The notes: generated by a model from the sequence alone, not told the origin. Shown: positions 7,383 to 15,672, numbered from the stretch's first letter. The stretch: 29,866 bases of DNA from DASXTS01 sp036505275 (GCA_036505275.1 DASXTS010000130.1:1-29866); one strand, 5' to 3'. Numbers and translations: made by a program.

Positions 7383-8353
7383 ACGGCCTCCCGTCGTTGC
7401 CGCGGGTGCCGCTGGTCACCGCGCCGACACCGCTGCATCCCGCGCCGCGCCTCTCGGCCGCCGTCGGGGTCGAGGTGTGGTTCAAGCGCGACGACCTCAC
7501 CGGGCTCGGCCTCGGTGGCAACAAGCTGCGCGGCCTCGAGTACCTGCTCGGCGATGCGCTCGCCCAGGGCTGCGACTGCATCGTGACGGGGGCCGGACCG
7601 CAGTCGAACTGGGCCATGCTCGCCGCGCTCGCCGCCACCCGTTGCGGCCTCGACCCGTACCTCGTCTTCTACGGCTCGCCGGTCCCCCCGACCGGGAACT
7701 TGCTGCTCGACGAGCTCATTGGCGCGAACGTGCGCTTCACCGGCGAGCTGGAGCGGGCGTCGGTCGACGGCGCGATCGAGAAGCTCGCCGCCGAGTTGTC
7801 GGCGGCAGGGCGGCGGCCGTACCTTGTGCCGCGCGGTGGCGCGACGGGGCTGGGCGCCACCGGTTACGTGCGCGCGTCCCTGGAGCTGGCCGGGCAGCTC
7901 ACCGCCGCCGACCTCATCCCGTCGCAGCTGTGGCTGGCCACGGGCTCGTGCGGCACCCAGGCCGGTCTGGTCGCGGCCGCCCGCTGGTTGCGTGCCCCGT
8001 ACGAGGTTGCCGGGGTCACCGTGAGTCGCCCGGTCGATGAGTGCCTCGCCCGCATCACCTCGCTCGCCGACGCCGCGGGCGAGCTGCTTGGCCTCCCACC
8101 CGCGGACCACAACGGCGTGACCGTGGTCGGCGGGTATCTGGGGCCCGGCTATGGACAACCGTCACCGGAAGGTGAATCCGCAACACGGCTGGTGGCCCGG
8201 ACCGAGGGTGTGTTCCTCGACCCCGTGTTCGGCGCCAAGGCGATGGCCGCGCTCGTCGACGCGGCGACAGCGCGCCGGATCGACGGCCCGGTCGTGTTCC
8301 TGGTCAGCGGCGGCGCCGCAACCCTGTTCGCGGGACCGAAGGGATCCTTGTGA
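7379..8353 (+). CDS. PLP-dependent D-cysteine desulfhydrase/ACC deaminase-like enzyme (XcbE-like)
   Basis: This is a 324-residue fold-type II PLP enzyme. The N-terminal block PTPLHPAPRLSAAVGVEVW is followed by KRDDLTG and GLGGNKLRGLEYL, in which Lys49 is the predicted Schiff-base lysine. GAGPQSNWAMLAALAA is the substrate-carboxylate loop, and LATGSCGTQAGL is the phosphate-binding loop. The length and motifs fit the D-cysteine desulfhydrase/ACC deaminase family. The GTG start overlaps the preceding stop (GTGA). In the Xanthobacter CoM cluster the PLP enzyme XcbE1 has the same family relationship and is tied to the later, sulfur-introducing part of the pathway. Ordinary D-cysteine catabolism cannot be excluded from sequence, but the context argues against it. 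Confidence 0.85.
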   Translation: MNGLPSLPRVPLVTAPTPLHPAPRLSAAVGVEVWFKRDDLTGLGLGGNKLRGLEYLLGDALAQGCDCIVTGAGPQSNWAMLAALAATRCGLDPYLVFYGSPVPPTGNLLLDELIGANVRFTGELERASVDGAIEKLAAELSAAGRRPYLVPRGGATGLGATGYVRASLELAGQLTAADLIPSQLWLATGSCGTQAGLVAAARWLRAPYEVAGVTVSRPVDECLARITSLADAAGELLGLPPADHNGVTVVGGYLGPGYGQPSPEGESATRLVARTEGVFLDPVFGAKAMAALVDAATARRIDGPVVFLVSGGAATLFAGPKGSL

Positions 8354-8378
8354 ACGCAGCGATCCTTGTGAACGCAGC
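8343..8378 (+). repeat. Perfect 18-bp tandem duplication across a stop codon
   Basis: GATCCTTGTGAACGCAGC occurs twice head-to-tail at 8343-8360 and 8361-8378. The first copy contains the last codons and TGA stop of the PLP enzyme. The second fills the short gap before the GGAGGAG ribosome binding site of the next gene. It looks like a recent slippage duplication that lengthened the intercistronic spacer. Confidence 0.9.
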
Positions 8379-8389
8379 GAGGAGGAGAC

Positions 8390-9895
8390 ATGACCCGACC
8401 CGTACCCGAGGGTTACCTGGGGGGCGAGGCTCGGATCAACAGCGGGCCGGCACCCGAACTGGTCGAGGCCGGCTACGCGCTGGAGCTGGCCGACGCGCCA
8501 CTGCTGCACGACGGCCTCGGTCTGGCCGACCTTGCCCACGTCCTCGCGCTGCTCGCGGCCGGGGTGATCCCGGCAACCGACGCCCGAGCCCTGCTCGCCA
8601 CCCTGCTCGATGTGCTGGACACCCCGGCTGAGGAGTTCCCCTACGACCCCGCCTACGGCGACGCCTACAACAGCCGGGAGCGCGAGCTGGAACGGCGGCT
8701 CGGCGCGGTCGCTGGTTGGCTGCACACCGGTCGCACCCGGCGGGAGGCGGGGCGGATCGCGTTCCGGCTTGCGATGCGCGACCGGATCCTCGACCTGCAC
8801 CAGGCGGTCGCCGCGTTCCTCGCCGCCGTCGCCGCGCAGGCCGACGCGCACGCAGGCTCGCTGTGGGCGGACACCACCTACCTGCAGCCCGCGCAACCGT
8901 CGACCTTCGGGCACTACCTGGGTGGCTTCGGAGAGGAAGCCACCCGACACCTCGACCGGCTCGAGCAGGCGTACCGATGGGCGGACCGTTCGCCGGCCGG
9001 GGTGGGCGGTGTAGGCGGCAGCCGGGTGCCGATGGACCGGGCCCGGCTCGCCGACATGCTCGGCTTCGCCGGCCCGGGTGCACACACCCGCGACGTCATG
9101 TGGGCCGTCGACGGCCTTTCCGACGCGGCGGTCGCGGCGACGCAGGCCGCGACCACCGTCGACCGGATGGCCGAGGATCTGGAGATCTTCGCCACCCCGA
9201 ACTTCGGGTACGTCACGCTCGACGCGTCGCTGTGCCGGGCCTCGGTGCTGATGCCGCAGAAGCGCAACCCGTACGCCCTCGCGGTGATCCGCGCAGGGGC
9301 GGGGACGCTGATCGGCAGGGCCTGCGGGCTGCTGGTCACCCAGCGCACCCCGTCGGCCCGCACCGACAACTGGCTGCACGCCTACGGCGAGGTGACGGCT
9401 GCGCTCGATCTGGCCAGGCGAGTGGTTGCGCTCGGCGCCGTAGTGGTCCGCACGCTGGAAGTCCACCGTGACGTGCTCGCCGCGGCCGCGGGCGCCCACT
9501 TCACCGGTGCGGCCGATCTCGCCGAGGAGCTCGTGCTTCGACACGGCCTGGACTACCGGTCGGCTTACCGAGTCGTCGGGCGCGCGGTCGCCGCCGCGGT
9601 GAACGGCGATCGCACCGCACTCACCGACGCCGACCTGGCCGCGGCCGCCGACCATGTGCTCGGACGTGAGCTGCCGTTCGACCCGGAGATCGTCCGTGCG
9701 CTCGACCCGGCGCAGATCGTTGCGGGGCGCACCGTCCTGGGCGGTAGTGCCCCGGAGCGGGTCCACGAGCACTGCGCCGAACTCAGGCGGCGCCTGGCCG
9801 CGGCCAGTCGATGGCGGGAGGAGCGGCATGCCCATGCTCAGCAGGCGAAGGAACACCTGGTGACCTCGGCCCGGCAGATGGCCGCCGGCGGTTGA
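8390..9895 (+). CDS. Argininosuccinate-lyase-like aspartase/fumarase-superfamily enzyme (XcbD-like)
   Basis: This 501-residue protein aligns by eye with argininosuccinate lyase. NSRERELE stands near the substrate-binding region, TYLQPAQPSTFGHYL replaces the usual THLQRAQP block, GGSRVPMDR matches the FPIDR region, and ASVLMPQKRNPYAL is the mobile-loop signature with Ser285. At the position where true argininosuccinate lyases carry the histidine of THLQ, this protein has Tyr164, so ordinary argininosuccinate cleavage is unlikely. There are no arginine genes nearby. As the second superfamily member in a CoM operon it matches XcbD1 of Xanthobacter, which is assigned to a later step after phosphate elimination. 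GGAGGAG precedes the ATG at 8390. It is the last gene of the rightward operon and runs convergent to the carboxylase gene. Confidence 0.82.
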   Translation: MTRPVPEGYLGGEARINSGPAPELVEAGYALELADAPLLHDGLGLADLAHVLALLAAGVIPATDARALLATLLDVLDTPAEEFPYDPAYGDAYNSRERELERRLGAVAGWLHTGRTRREAGRIAFRLAMRDRILDLHQAVAAFLAAVAAQADAHAGSLWADTTYLQPAQPSTFGHYLGGFGEEATRHLDRLEQAYRWADRSPAGVGGVGGSRVPMDRARLADMLGFAGPGAHTRDVMWAVDGLSDAAVAATQAATTVDRMAEDLEIFATPNFGYVTLDASLCRASVLMPQKRNPYALAVIRAGAGTLIGRACGLLVTQRTPSARTDNWLHAYGEVTAALDLARRVVALGAVVVRTLEVHRDVLAAAAGAHFTGAADLAEELVLRHGLDYRSAYRVVGRAVAAAVNGDRTALTDADLAAAADHVLGRELPFDPEIVRALDPAQIVAGRTVLGGSAPERVHEHCAELRRRLAAASRWREERHAHAQQAKEHLVTSARQMAAGG

Positions 9896-9986
9896 GGCCT
9901 GGTGAATCCGGCAACCGAGCCGGCGCCGTCCCGCAGCCGTTTCGGCGGGGGTCCGGGCCATGCTGCATGATCCATACCTGCGGCGC

Positions 9987-11546
9987 TCACAGGTCGGTGA
10001 GGTTCAGTTGCCCGGCCCGCAGGCGGGACAGCTGAATGAAGTGGTCAGGGTTGAGGAACAGCTCGTTCATCTCGCCCATCTCGTCGACTGTGATGCCCTT
10101 GCGGATGAGGTGATCGAGGTACTGGAAGGCGTCCTTGGCCCCGAAGCCGACATGGTGGGCGCCCAGCAGCTTGCGGCTGTCGCCGTCGTAGATCGCCTTC
10201 TGGAACCCGGTGAGCTCGGGACGGGTGAAGGCGTAGAGCATCGAGCCTTCGGCGCACGGGAGGGCTAGCTCGTCGTCGCGGATGCCCTTGGGCGGCATCT
10301 GGATGACGGCCACGTTGTCACACCGCTCCCGCGCCTCGGCCTCGCTGAGCCCCACCCACGTGACCTCGTAGGTGGTGTGCAGGAAGTCGGGGTATTCGGA
10401 GAAGTCGAACTCGTAGGGCTCGCCCATGATGTTGCGCGCCGCGGTCATCCCGCATTTGCGGGCCTTGAACATCTCCATCGGTGCGCCGATGAGGTCGCCG
10501 ATCGCGTAGATCCCCGGCACGGAGGTCCGCATCCGCGAGTCGACCTTGATGAAGCCCCGGTCGTCGACGTCCACGCCGAGCGCGTCGACGAAGGGCTGCG
10601 TGTGCGGTCGTTCTCCGGTACCCATGAAGACGAAGTCGGTGTCGAATGTCTGCTCACTGCCGTCGGCGAGCAGCACCCGGACGCCGGTGACGCGGCCGTT
10701 GCCGATCACCTCGAGCGGTTCGGCCCCCTCGAAGATCTCGATGCCGCGCTTGCGCATTCCCTCGACGACGTAGGTCCGCAGATCCTCGTCGACGTGGTGC
10801 AAGCTGTGGGTGCGCATGAGCGGGCTGCGGGAGACGATCGTCGTCTGGCAGCCGGCCGCCTGGAAGAAGGACCCGTATTCGAGGGCGATCTTCGAGCCGC
10901 CGATGATGACGCAGCGGGACGGCTCGTAGTCGAGCTCCTCGATCAGGCTGGCGAAGTCGAACACTCCGGGCAGGTCAATCCCCGGGATGTCGGGCAGGTA
11001 GGTGCGGGCACCCGTTCCCAGCACGATACTGCGCGCGGTGTAGCGCGTTCCCGCCACCTCAACGGTGTTGGCGTCGATCACCGTGGCCCAGGCGTTGAGG
11101 ACGTACTCCATCCCCAGTTGTTTCTTGCTCTGCCAGTTCATGAATGCGTGGGGGTTGTTGCGGCCGGCCTTGAACAGCTCGACCAGGTCCCTGATCGAGG
11201 CGCGCTTGTCATCGAACTCGGGGAACCACAGCGTGCCCGAGTTCCAGCGCATGTAGTCCATCTCCCGCGCGGCCTCGGAGAACAGGTGGTGCGGCACGCA
11301 CGCCTGGTGCGGGCACGATCCACCAAGGAACGGCCACTTGTCGACCACGAGTTGCCGACCTCCGCGCGCCTTGAGGAAAGCGGAGCCGAAACGCCCGCCG
11401 GCGCCGCCCCCGACGAAGATCGCGTCGTACGGCGACGGATCGTCAGGGTCGACGTTCTCCAGGGGCTCGGTGACCTCTCCGATCTCCGCACGGTGGATGA
11501 GCTCTTGCCACTCGCCCATGCTCATCGTGGTGTTGCGAAGGTCCAC
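9987..11546 (-). CDS. xecC: 2-ketopropyl-CoM oxidoreductase/carboxylase
   Basis: This is a 519-residue flavin disulfide oxidoreductase that reductively cleaves 2-ketopropyl-CoM and carboxylates the enolate to acetoacetate, freeing CoM. The redox pair is Cys78/Cys83 in GGSCPHQACVPHH. GGGAGGRFGSA carries Arg52, and MEMFKARK supplies a second arginine. Both align with the sulfonate-binding arginines of the Xanthobacter enzyme (Arg56 and Arg365). The C-terminus has FLNPDH, giving Phe497 and His502, in place of the catalytic His-Glu dyad of ordinary disulfide reductases. This Phe/His replacement is diagnostic of 2-KPCC because it favours carboxylation over protonation. All key positions keep a constant offset of four from the 523-residue Xanthobacter protein. 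I chose the GTG at 11546 because GGAGGAG lies six bases upstream. Confidence 0.93.
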   Translation of the reverse strand: MDLRNTTMSMGEWQELIHRAEIGEVTEPLENVDPDDPSPYDAIFVGGGAGGRFGSAFLKARGGRQLVVDKWPFLGGSCPHQACVPHHLFSEAAREMDYMRWNSGTLWFPEFDDKRASIRDLVELFKAGRNNPHAFMNWQSKKQLGMEYVLNAWATVIDANTVEVAGTRYTARSIVLGTGARTYLPDIPGIDLPGVFDFASLIEELDYEPSRCVIIGGSKIALEYGSFFQAAGCQTTIVSRSPLMRTHSLHHVDEDLRTYVVEGMRKRGIEIFEGAEPLEVIGNGRVTGVRVLLADGSEQTFDTDFVFMGTGERPHTQPFVDALGVDVDDRGFIKVDSRMRTSVPGIYAIGDLIGAPMEMFKARKCGMTAARNIMGEPYEFDFSEYPDFLHTTYEVTWVGLSEAEARERCDNVAVIQMPPKGIRDDELALPCAEGSMLYAFTRPELTGFQKAIYDGDSRKLLGAHHVGFGAKDAFQYLDHLIRKGITVDEMGEMNELFLNPDHFIQLSRLRAGQLNLTDL

Positions 11547-11910
11547 TGTGGTCTCCTCCTTGGTGGCCCGCTCGGACGGGCGGCGAGATGACGGGCGGGG
11601 GTTCGGGCGCGGCCGCCAGGGTCCCGTCGTGACTGCCGCGCAGCCGCTAGGAAGAGCATGGAAAAGTGCGAGCGGCATCGACATGTCCCGCCAGGACGAA
11701 ACATCACGCCGTTCTCGCCCCAGCTCCACACGCCTGCCCGCTTCGGCCTCCCGGCCCCGCCCGGTGCCGTTACCGACGGCGCGGCCGTCCATCTCTGCGC
11801 CCCGCCTGGAGATCGGACAAGGAGGGTGTCCTGGATGGCCGAAGTCCCGCATCAGGTTCGTCCCGCCATGCCGAATCGCACGGGGATCAGTTCCGCGCAC
11901 ATTGAAGCCC
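11547..11910. promoter_or_regulatory. Divergent intergenic region upstream of xecC and the acylating dehydrogenase
   Basis: This 364-bp non-coding stretch separates two divergent genes and must carry both promoters. An inverted repeat GCCCG-N6-CGGGC at 11566-11581 sits just upstream of the xecC ribosome binding site and may be an operator. No clear -35/-10 or -24/-12 promoter was found by eye. The open frames crossing it in both directions are compositionally unremarkable and show no family motif. Confidence 0.45.
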
Positions 11911-13344
11911 ATGAGCGACACGACCAAGCAGGCAGTGGCAACGAAGCAAGCAGTCGCACAGCGGGAGGTCACGGAGATCGTGATCCGAGCCAGAGCGGCG
12001 CAGGCGGCGATCGCGGACTACACGCAGGAACAGGTCGACGAACTGTGCACCGCGCTGGCTTGGGCGGTGGCTCGTCCCGAGCGGGCCGAAGCCCTGGCGA
12101 AGCTGGCCGTCGACGAAGGTGGCTTCGGCAACTACGGCGACAAGGTGACCAAGATCAACAAGCGGGTGCTGGGCGTGCTCGCCGACATGCGCACGGTGCG
12201 CACCGTCGGGGCCGTCGAGGAAGACCCGGAGCGCGGGCTGGTGAAGATCGCCAAGCCGGTCGGGGTCGTCGCCGCCCTCATCCCGACCACCGGCCCCGAT
12301 GCCACGCCGCCGGTCAAGGCGCTGCTCGCGCTGAAGGGCCGCAACGCGATCGTCGTGGCCCCGCACCCGCGGACCGCAGACACCACCGCGGCCGTCGTTG
12401 AGTACATGCGCGAGGCGTGCGCGCAGGTCGGCGCTCCCCAAGACCTCGTGCAGATGCTCTCTCAGCCGTCCATCGCCAAGACGCAGGAGCTCATGCGCCA
12501 AGCGGATCTGGTGGTGGCGACCGGCGGGGCGGCCATGGTCAAGGCCGCCTACAGCTCGGGAACTCCCGCATACGGCGTCGGCGTCGGCAACGCGGTGCAC
12601 GTCGTCGACGAGACCGCGGATCTGGACGACGCCGCCGCCGCCATCGCGGCCGCGAAGACCTTCGACTACGCCACCAGCTGCCTTGCCGACAACGCGGTCG
12701 TGGCCGAGGACGGCATCTACGCAAGCCTGCTGGAACGGCTCGTCGCGCGCGGCGGCTACCCGTGCAGCCCAGCCGAGAAGGACGCCCTGCAGCGGCAGAT
12801 GTGGCCGGACGGCGGACACGTGCCCACGCCGGACGTCATCGCCAAGCCCGCAGCCACGATCGCCGAGCTTGCCGGCTTCACGATCCCAGCCGACCGCACG
12901 TTCCTCGTCGTCGAGGAGGACGGTGTGGGTCACGAGCACCCGTTCTCGGGCGAGAAGCTCTCGGTCGTGCTGGCGCTCTACCGGTACTCCGGCGGCATCG
13001 GACACGCGGTCGACCTGGTGAAGGCCATCACCGGCTACCAGGGGCTCGGGCATACCTGCGGCATCCACACCAGCCGCGACGACCACGTCGAGGCCCTGGC
13101 ATTCGGGACGAGGACGGCGCGCGTGATGGTCAACCAGAACCTCAACGAAGGGGCGGGCAGTCCCCGCAACGGCCTGCCGTTCACCCTCAGCCTGAGCTGC
13201 GGCACTTGGGGCGGGAACATCACCACCGAGAATGTCAACGCCCGCCACTTCGTGAACCTGACCTGGGTCTCCCGCCCGGTCACCCCGCACCCGGTCAGCG
13301 AGGAGGAGCTGTTCGCCCGGCACTGGGCGCGGTACGGCCGCTGA
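11911..13344 (+). CDS. Acylating aldehyde dehydrogenase, sulfoacetaldehyde dehydrogenase (SauS)-like
   Basis: This is a 477-residue CoA-acylating aldehyde dehydrogenase. The N-terminal helix region (RARAAQAAIADYTQEQVDEL), PVGVVAALIPTT, LKGRNAIVVAPHP, LMRQADLVVATGG and the C-terminal NGLPFTLSLSCGTWGGN match my memory of SauS, which converts sulfoacetaldehyde and CoA to sulfoacetyl-CoA. The nucleophile is the Cys in FDYATSCLADN, where EutE/SauS proteins usually read TSCSSEN. The first residues contain an imperfect 18-bp repeat (KQAVAT/KQAVAQ), and the ATG at 11911 has only a weak ribosome binding site, so the true start could be slightly downstream. In this cluster the substrate may be a sulfonated aldehyde such as sulfoacetaldehyde or 2-oxoethyl-CoM. 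That is inference. Confidence 0.85.
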   Translation: MSDTTKQAVATKQAVAQREVTEIVIRARAAQAAIADYTQEQVDELCTALAWAVARPERAEALAKLAVDEGGFGNYGDKVTKINKRVLGVLADMRTVRTVGAVEEDPERGLVKIAKPVGVVAALIPTTGPDATPPVKALLALKGRNAIVVAPHPRTADTTAAVVEYMREACAQVGAPQDLVQMLSQPSIAKTQELMRQADLVVATGGAAMVKAAYSSGTPAYGVGVGNAVHVVDETADLDDAAAAIAAAKTFDYATSCLADNAVVAEDGIYASLLERLVARGGYPCSPAEKDALQRQMWPDGGHVPTPDVIAKPAATIAELAGFTIPADRTFLVVEEDGVGHEHPFSGEKLSVVLALYRYSGGIGHAVDLVKAITGYQGLGHTCGIHTSRDDHVEALAFGTRTARVMVNQNLNEGAGSPRNGLPFTLSLSCGTWGGNITTENVNARHFVNLTWVSRPVTPHPVSEEELFARHWARYGR

Positions 13345-13366
13345 GCACCACGACGCTTCGGAGCGC

Positions 13367-15058
13367 TCAGGTTCGCAGACCCTGCATTGTCTGCCAGGCT
13401 CGGACGGCGAGATGGAGGTTGAAGTTCGTGCCCGGATCCGCGAGTTCGTGCCCGGAGATCTCGCGGATCCGCTGCAGCCGGTACTTGAGCGTGCTGCGGT
13501 GCACCGATAGCGCGGCCGCAGTGCCGTCATAGCTGCCGCCGCATTCCAGGTACCGGCACAGGGTGGGCACCAGCTCGGACCGCCTGCGTTCGTCGTAGTC
13601 CAGAAGCGAACCAAGCCAGTGGCGGACGAAGCGCTCGACGGCCGCCGGATCCTCTACCTCGCAGAGGAGCCGATACACCCCGAGGTCGTCGTAGCACGTC
13701 ACCCGATCATCGCCTCGCGCGGTGCGCTGCATCTTCAGCGCCATCTGCGCCTCGCGGTACGAGCGAGGGAAGTCGCCCGGCCGTTCGCACCAGCCGCCAA
13801 CCCCGATGCGGCAACGGCCGCCACCCAGCTTGCTGAGCACCGCTGCCCGGAACCGCTCCCAGTCGAGATCGGCGTCGGACAACACCACAACGGCGCCACC
13901 GCGCGCCACGAGCAGGGAGCCAACATCGAGGTCGCGCGCCACCCGTCGCACCGAGTTGAAGAACGCCTCGTCGTCCTGGACACGGCCACGCCCCTCGGCC
14001 ACCACGACCCGATGCCGCCGTTCCAGGTCGTGGCCCAGGGCCTGGGCGCGGGCCAGCGCGCTCTCCTCGTCCGTGCCGGACAGCAACTCCTCCACCAGAT
14101 CGCGCCGCACGCGCAGCTCCGTCTCGGCCAGGCTCCGCACCCGCGCAAGCTCCATGGCCAACACCGTTGCGCCGTGTTCGAGCGCGATCTGCTCCCGATC
14201 ACCGGCGGCACCGGCTGGATCCACCAGCGCCAGCACACCCAGCACGTCGGCCGAGGGGCTGGCGATGGCCACCAGCCGGCCGCCTTCGCGGACCGGCCGC
14301 CCGTCGCGCCACGCACGACGCAACATCTGCTCACGCCGAGCCGGGGGATCCTTCGGATACGGGTCGGGCGGGTTCGGGCCGGCCCACGCCCGCAGGTTCC
14401 CGTAGCGGTCCTCGACCGCAACCGGAAATCCGGTCAGCTCGTGCAGGGCCCGAGCGATCCCCTCCCGCCCATCGCCGGCCACCGCTACCCGGGTGAACCG
14501 GTCATGGATCCTGGTGGTCTGTTCGAGGGCCTGCACCGTCTCGGCCAGCGCCACATTCGCCGCGCGTAGCTCCTCCGCGGTCGCTCGCTCCTTCGCGTGC
14601 AGCCGGGCGTTGGCCAGGGCTACCCCCGTCTGCTGCGCGAGGACCCGCAGCAGGAACTGTTCAGACGAGGGGGGTTCCTCCGCCGCAGCGGCGACGAAGA
14701 GGCCGACGTGGCCCGCGAGGCTCCGCAGCGGTAACGCCCATGCCCATCCCTGGCCGGATATCGCGATCTCCCCACCGCCCGGACCCAGCGCGCCCAGCTG
14801 TGCCTCCATCTCGACCCGCAATGCCGCGTCGGGGACCGGCGCCACAGTCGCCCGCCAGCGACCGTCGCCGGTGTACACACCCACCAGGTGACAGCTGCCC
14901 AGCGACGGCACCGACGTACCGGCCAGATACAAGATCTTGTCCTCGTCGCCGGCCTCGGTCATCAGCATGGACAGCATCAGCAGGCCCTGCAGGTTGGACA
15001 GCTGCTCGCGAAGCTCCGTGTCAGAGCCGGCAGTGCGCCGGACCGGATCGGCCAACAT
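13367..15058 (-). CDS. GAF-PucR/CdaR-type transcriptional regulator
   Basis: This is a 563-residue regulator. The N-terminal third resembles a GAF sensor (roughly residues 15-190, ending with LLRVLAQQTGVALANARLHAKE), followed by a coiled-coil-like linker, a central ligand-sensing/GGDEF-like CdaR region (LDWERFRAAVLSKLGGGRCRIGVGG), and a C-terminal PucR helix-turn-helix (GTAAALSVHRSTLKYRLQRI). PucR family members are usually activators responding to pathway intermediates. The ATG at 15058 lies three bases after the stop of the MEDS gene, so both are co-transcribed. The gene runs convergent to the acylating dehydrogenase with a gap of only 22 bp. It is the only transcription factor seen in the CoM region, so it is the natural candidate to control it. 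Confidence 0.88.
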   Translation of the reverse strand: MLADPVRRTAGSDTELREQLSNLQGLLMLSMLMTEAGDEDKILYLAGTSVPSLGSCHLVGVYTGDGRWRATVAPVPDAALRVEMEAQLGALGPGGGEIAISGQGWAWALPLRSLAGHVGLFVAAAAEEPPSSEQFLLRVLAQQTGVALANARLHAKERATAEELRAANVALAETVQALEQTTRIHDRFTRVAVAGDGREGIARALHELTGFPVAVEDRYGNLRAWAGPNPPDPYPKDPPARREQMLRRAWRDGRPVREGGRLVAIASPSADVLGVLALVDPAGAAGDREQIALEHGATVLAMELARVRSLAETELRVRRDLVEELLSGTDEESALARAQALGHDLERRHRVVVAEGRGRVQDDEAFFNSVRRVARDLDVGSLLVARGGAVVVLSDADLDWERFRAAVLSKLGGGRCRIGVGGWCERPGDFPRSYREAQMALKMQRTARGDDRVTCYDDLGVYRLLCEVEDPAAVERFVRHWLGSLLDYDERRRSELVPTLCRYLECGGSYDGTAAALSVHRSTLKYRLQRIREISGHELADPGTNFNLHLAVRAWQTMQGLRT

Positions 15059-15060
15059 GA

Positions 15061-15672
15061 TCAGTGCCGGCTGGCCAGGAACTCTTCCGGCTTGAGGTAG
15101 TACGGGTTGTCCAACACCATGCCCGCCATCAGCACCTTGGGATGCGTCTTGAGCACGTCCACCAACACCTCGCCGCTGAATCGATCGAGCTCGTAAAGGC
15201 ACAGAATCACCTGGGGGTAGCGCGGCAGGAACTGGTTCAGCCGGGCCTCGTACCCCATCAGCTCCTCGACGCCAGGCAGCTGACGCAGCGCCCACGTCAT
15301 CTCGCCGACCGCACGAGCGAAGTCGAAACCGCCCGCGATGGCCTCGCCGATCGAGCGGTCCCAGAAGTCCAACATCACCTCGGTGGAAAAGCTGTCACCG
15401 CTCAGGTAGGTGTCCTCTGACCGCTGGACGTCCAGCTGCCGCCGTTCCAGGCAGGATCCGAGATCGACATCCGGGCCCAGTAGCGCGAACACCGCCTCCG
15501 GGTCGGTGGCATCCACGACGCAGATGCACTTGTTGCCTGCCTCCAGGCCCTCGCGGAGGTACGGGATCAGGATCTCATCGCGCTCGGCAAGCCCTGGGTA
15601 GAAGGCGCAGATGTGATCCCCAGGGGCAACGTGCACCCCGGGAATCCCGACAGCACTGGGGTTGGGCGACAT
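15061..15672 (-). CDS. MEDS-domain sensory protein
   Basis: This 203-residue protein consists of a single MEDS domain (methanogen/methylotroph, DcmR sensory domain). PGDHICAFYPGLAERDEIL near residue 15, YLREGLEAGNKCICVVDA, and the C-terminal half with NQFLPRYPQVILCLYELDRF fit the RecA/KaiC-like MEDS fold. The Walker A site appears degenerate, as is usual in this family. There is no DNA-binding domain. The ATG at 15672 is preceded by GAGAGAGGTG and avoids a longer, unsupported N-terminus. MEDS domains were defined in regulators of dichloromethane and other hydrocarbon-derivative metabolism, so pairing with a PucR regulator beside an epoxide/CoM pathway suggests a two-protein sensing unit. The ligand is unknown. 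Confidence 0.85.
   Translation of the reverse strand: MSPNPSAVGIPGVHVAPGDHICAFYPGLAERDEILIPYLREGLEAGNKCICVVDATDPEAVFALLGPDVDLGSCLERRQLDVQRSEDTYLSGDSFSTEVMLDFWDRSIGEAIAGGFDFARAVGEMTWALRQLPGVEELMGYEARLNQFLPRYPQVILCLYELDRFSGEVLVDVLKTHPKVLMAGMVLDNPYYLKPEEFLASRH

Noticed and set aside
8162..9961. A 599-residue leftward open frame opposite the argininosuccinate-lyase-like gene
   Set aside because: It mirrors the codon pattern of the real rightward genes and shows no domain. Long antisense frames are common at this GC content.
9896..9986. Hairpin GCCG-TTT-CGGC at 9936-9946 as a shared terminator for the convergent genes
   Set aside because: The stem is only four base pairs with a mismatch beyond and no T-tract, so it is not convincing.
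13345..13366. Small CGCT-TCGG-AGCG hairpin between the acylating dehydrogenase and the PucR gene as a terminator
   Set aside because: Four base pairs are too few in this composition. It may help a little but cannot be supported.
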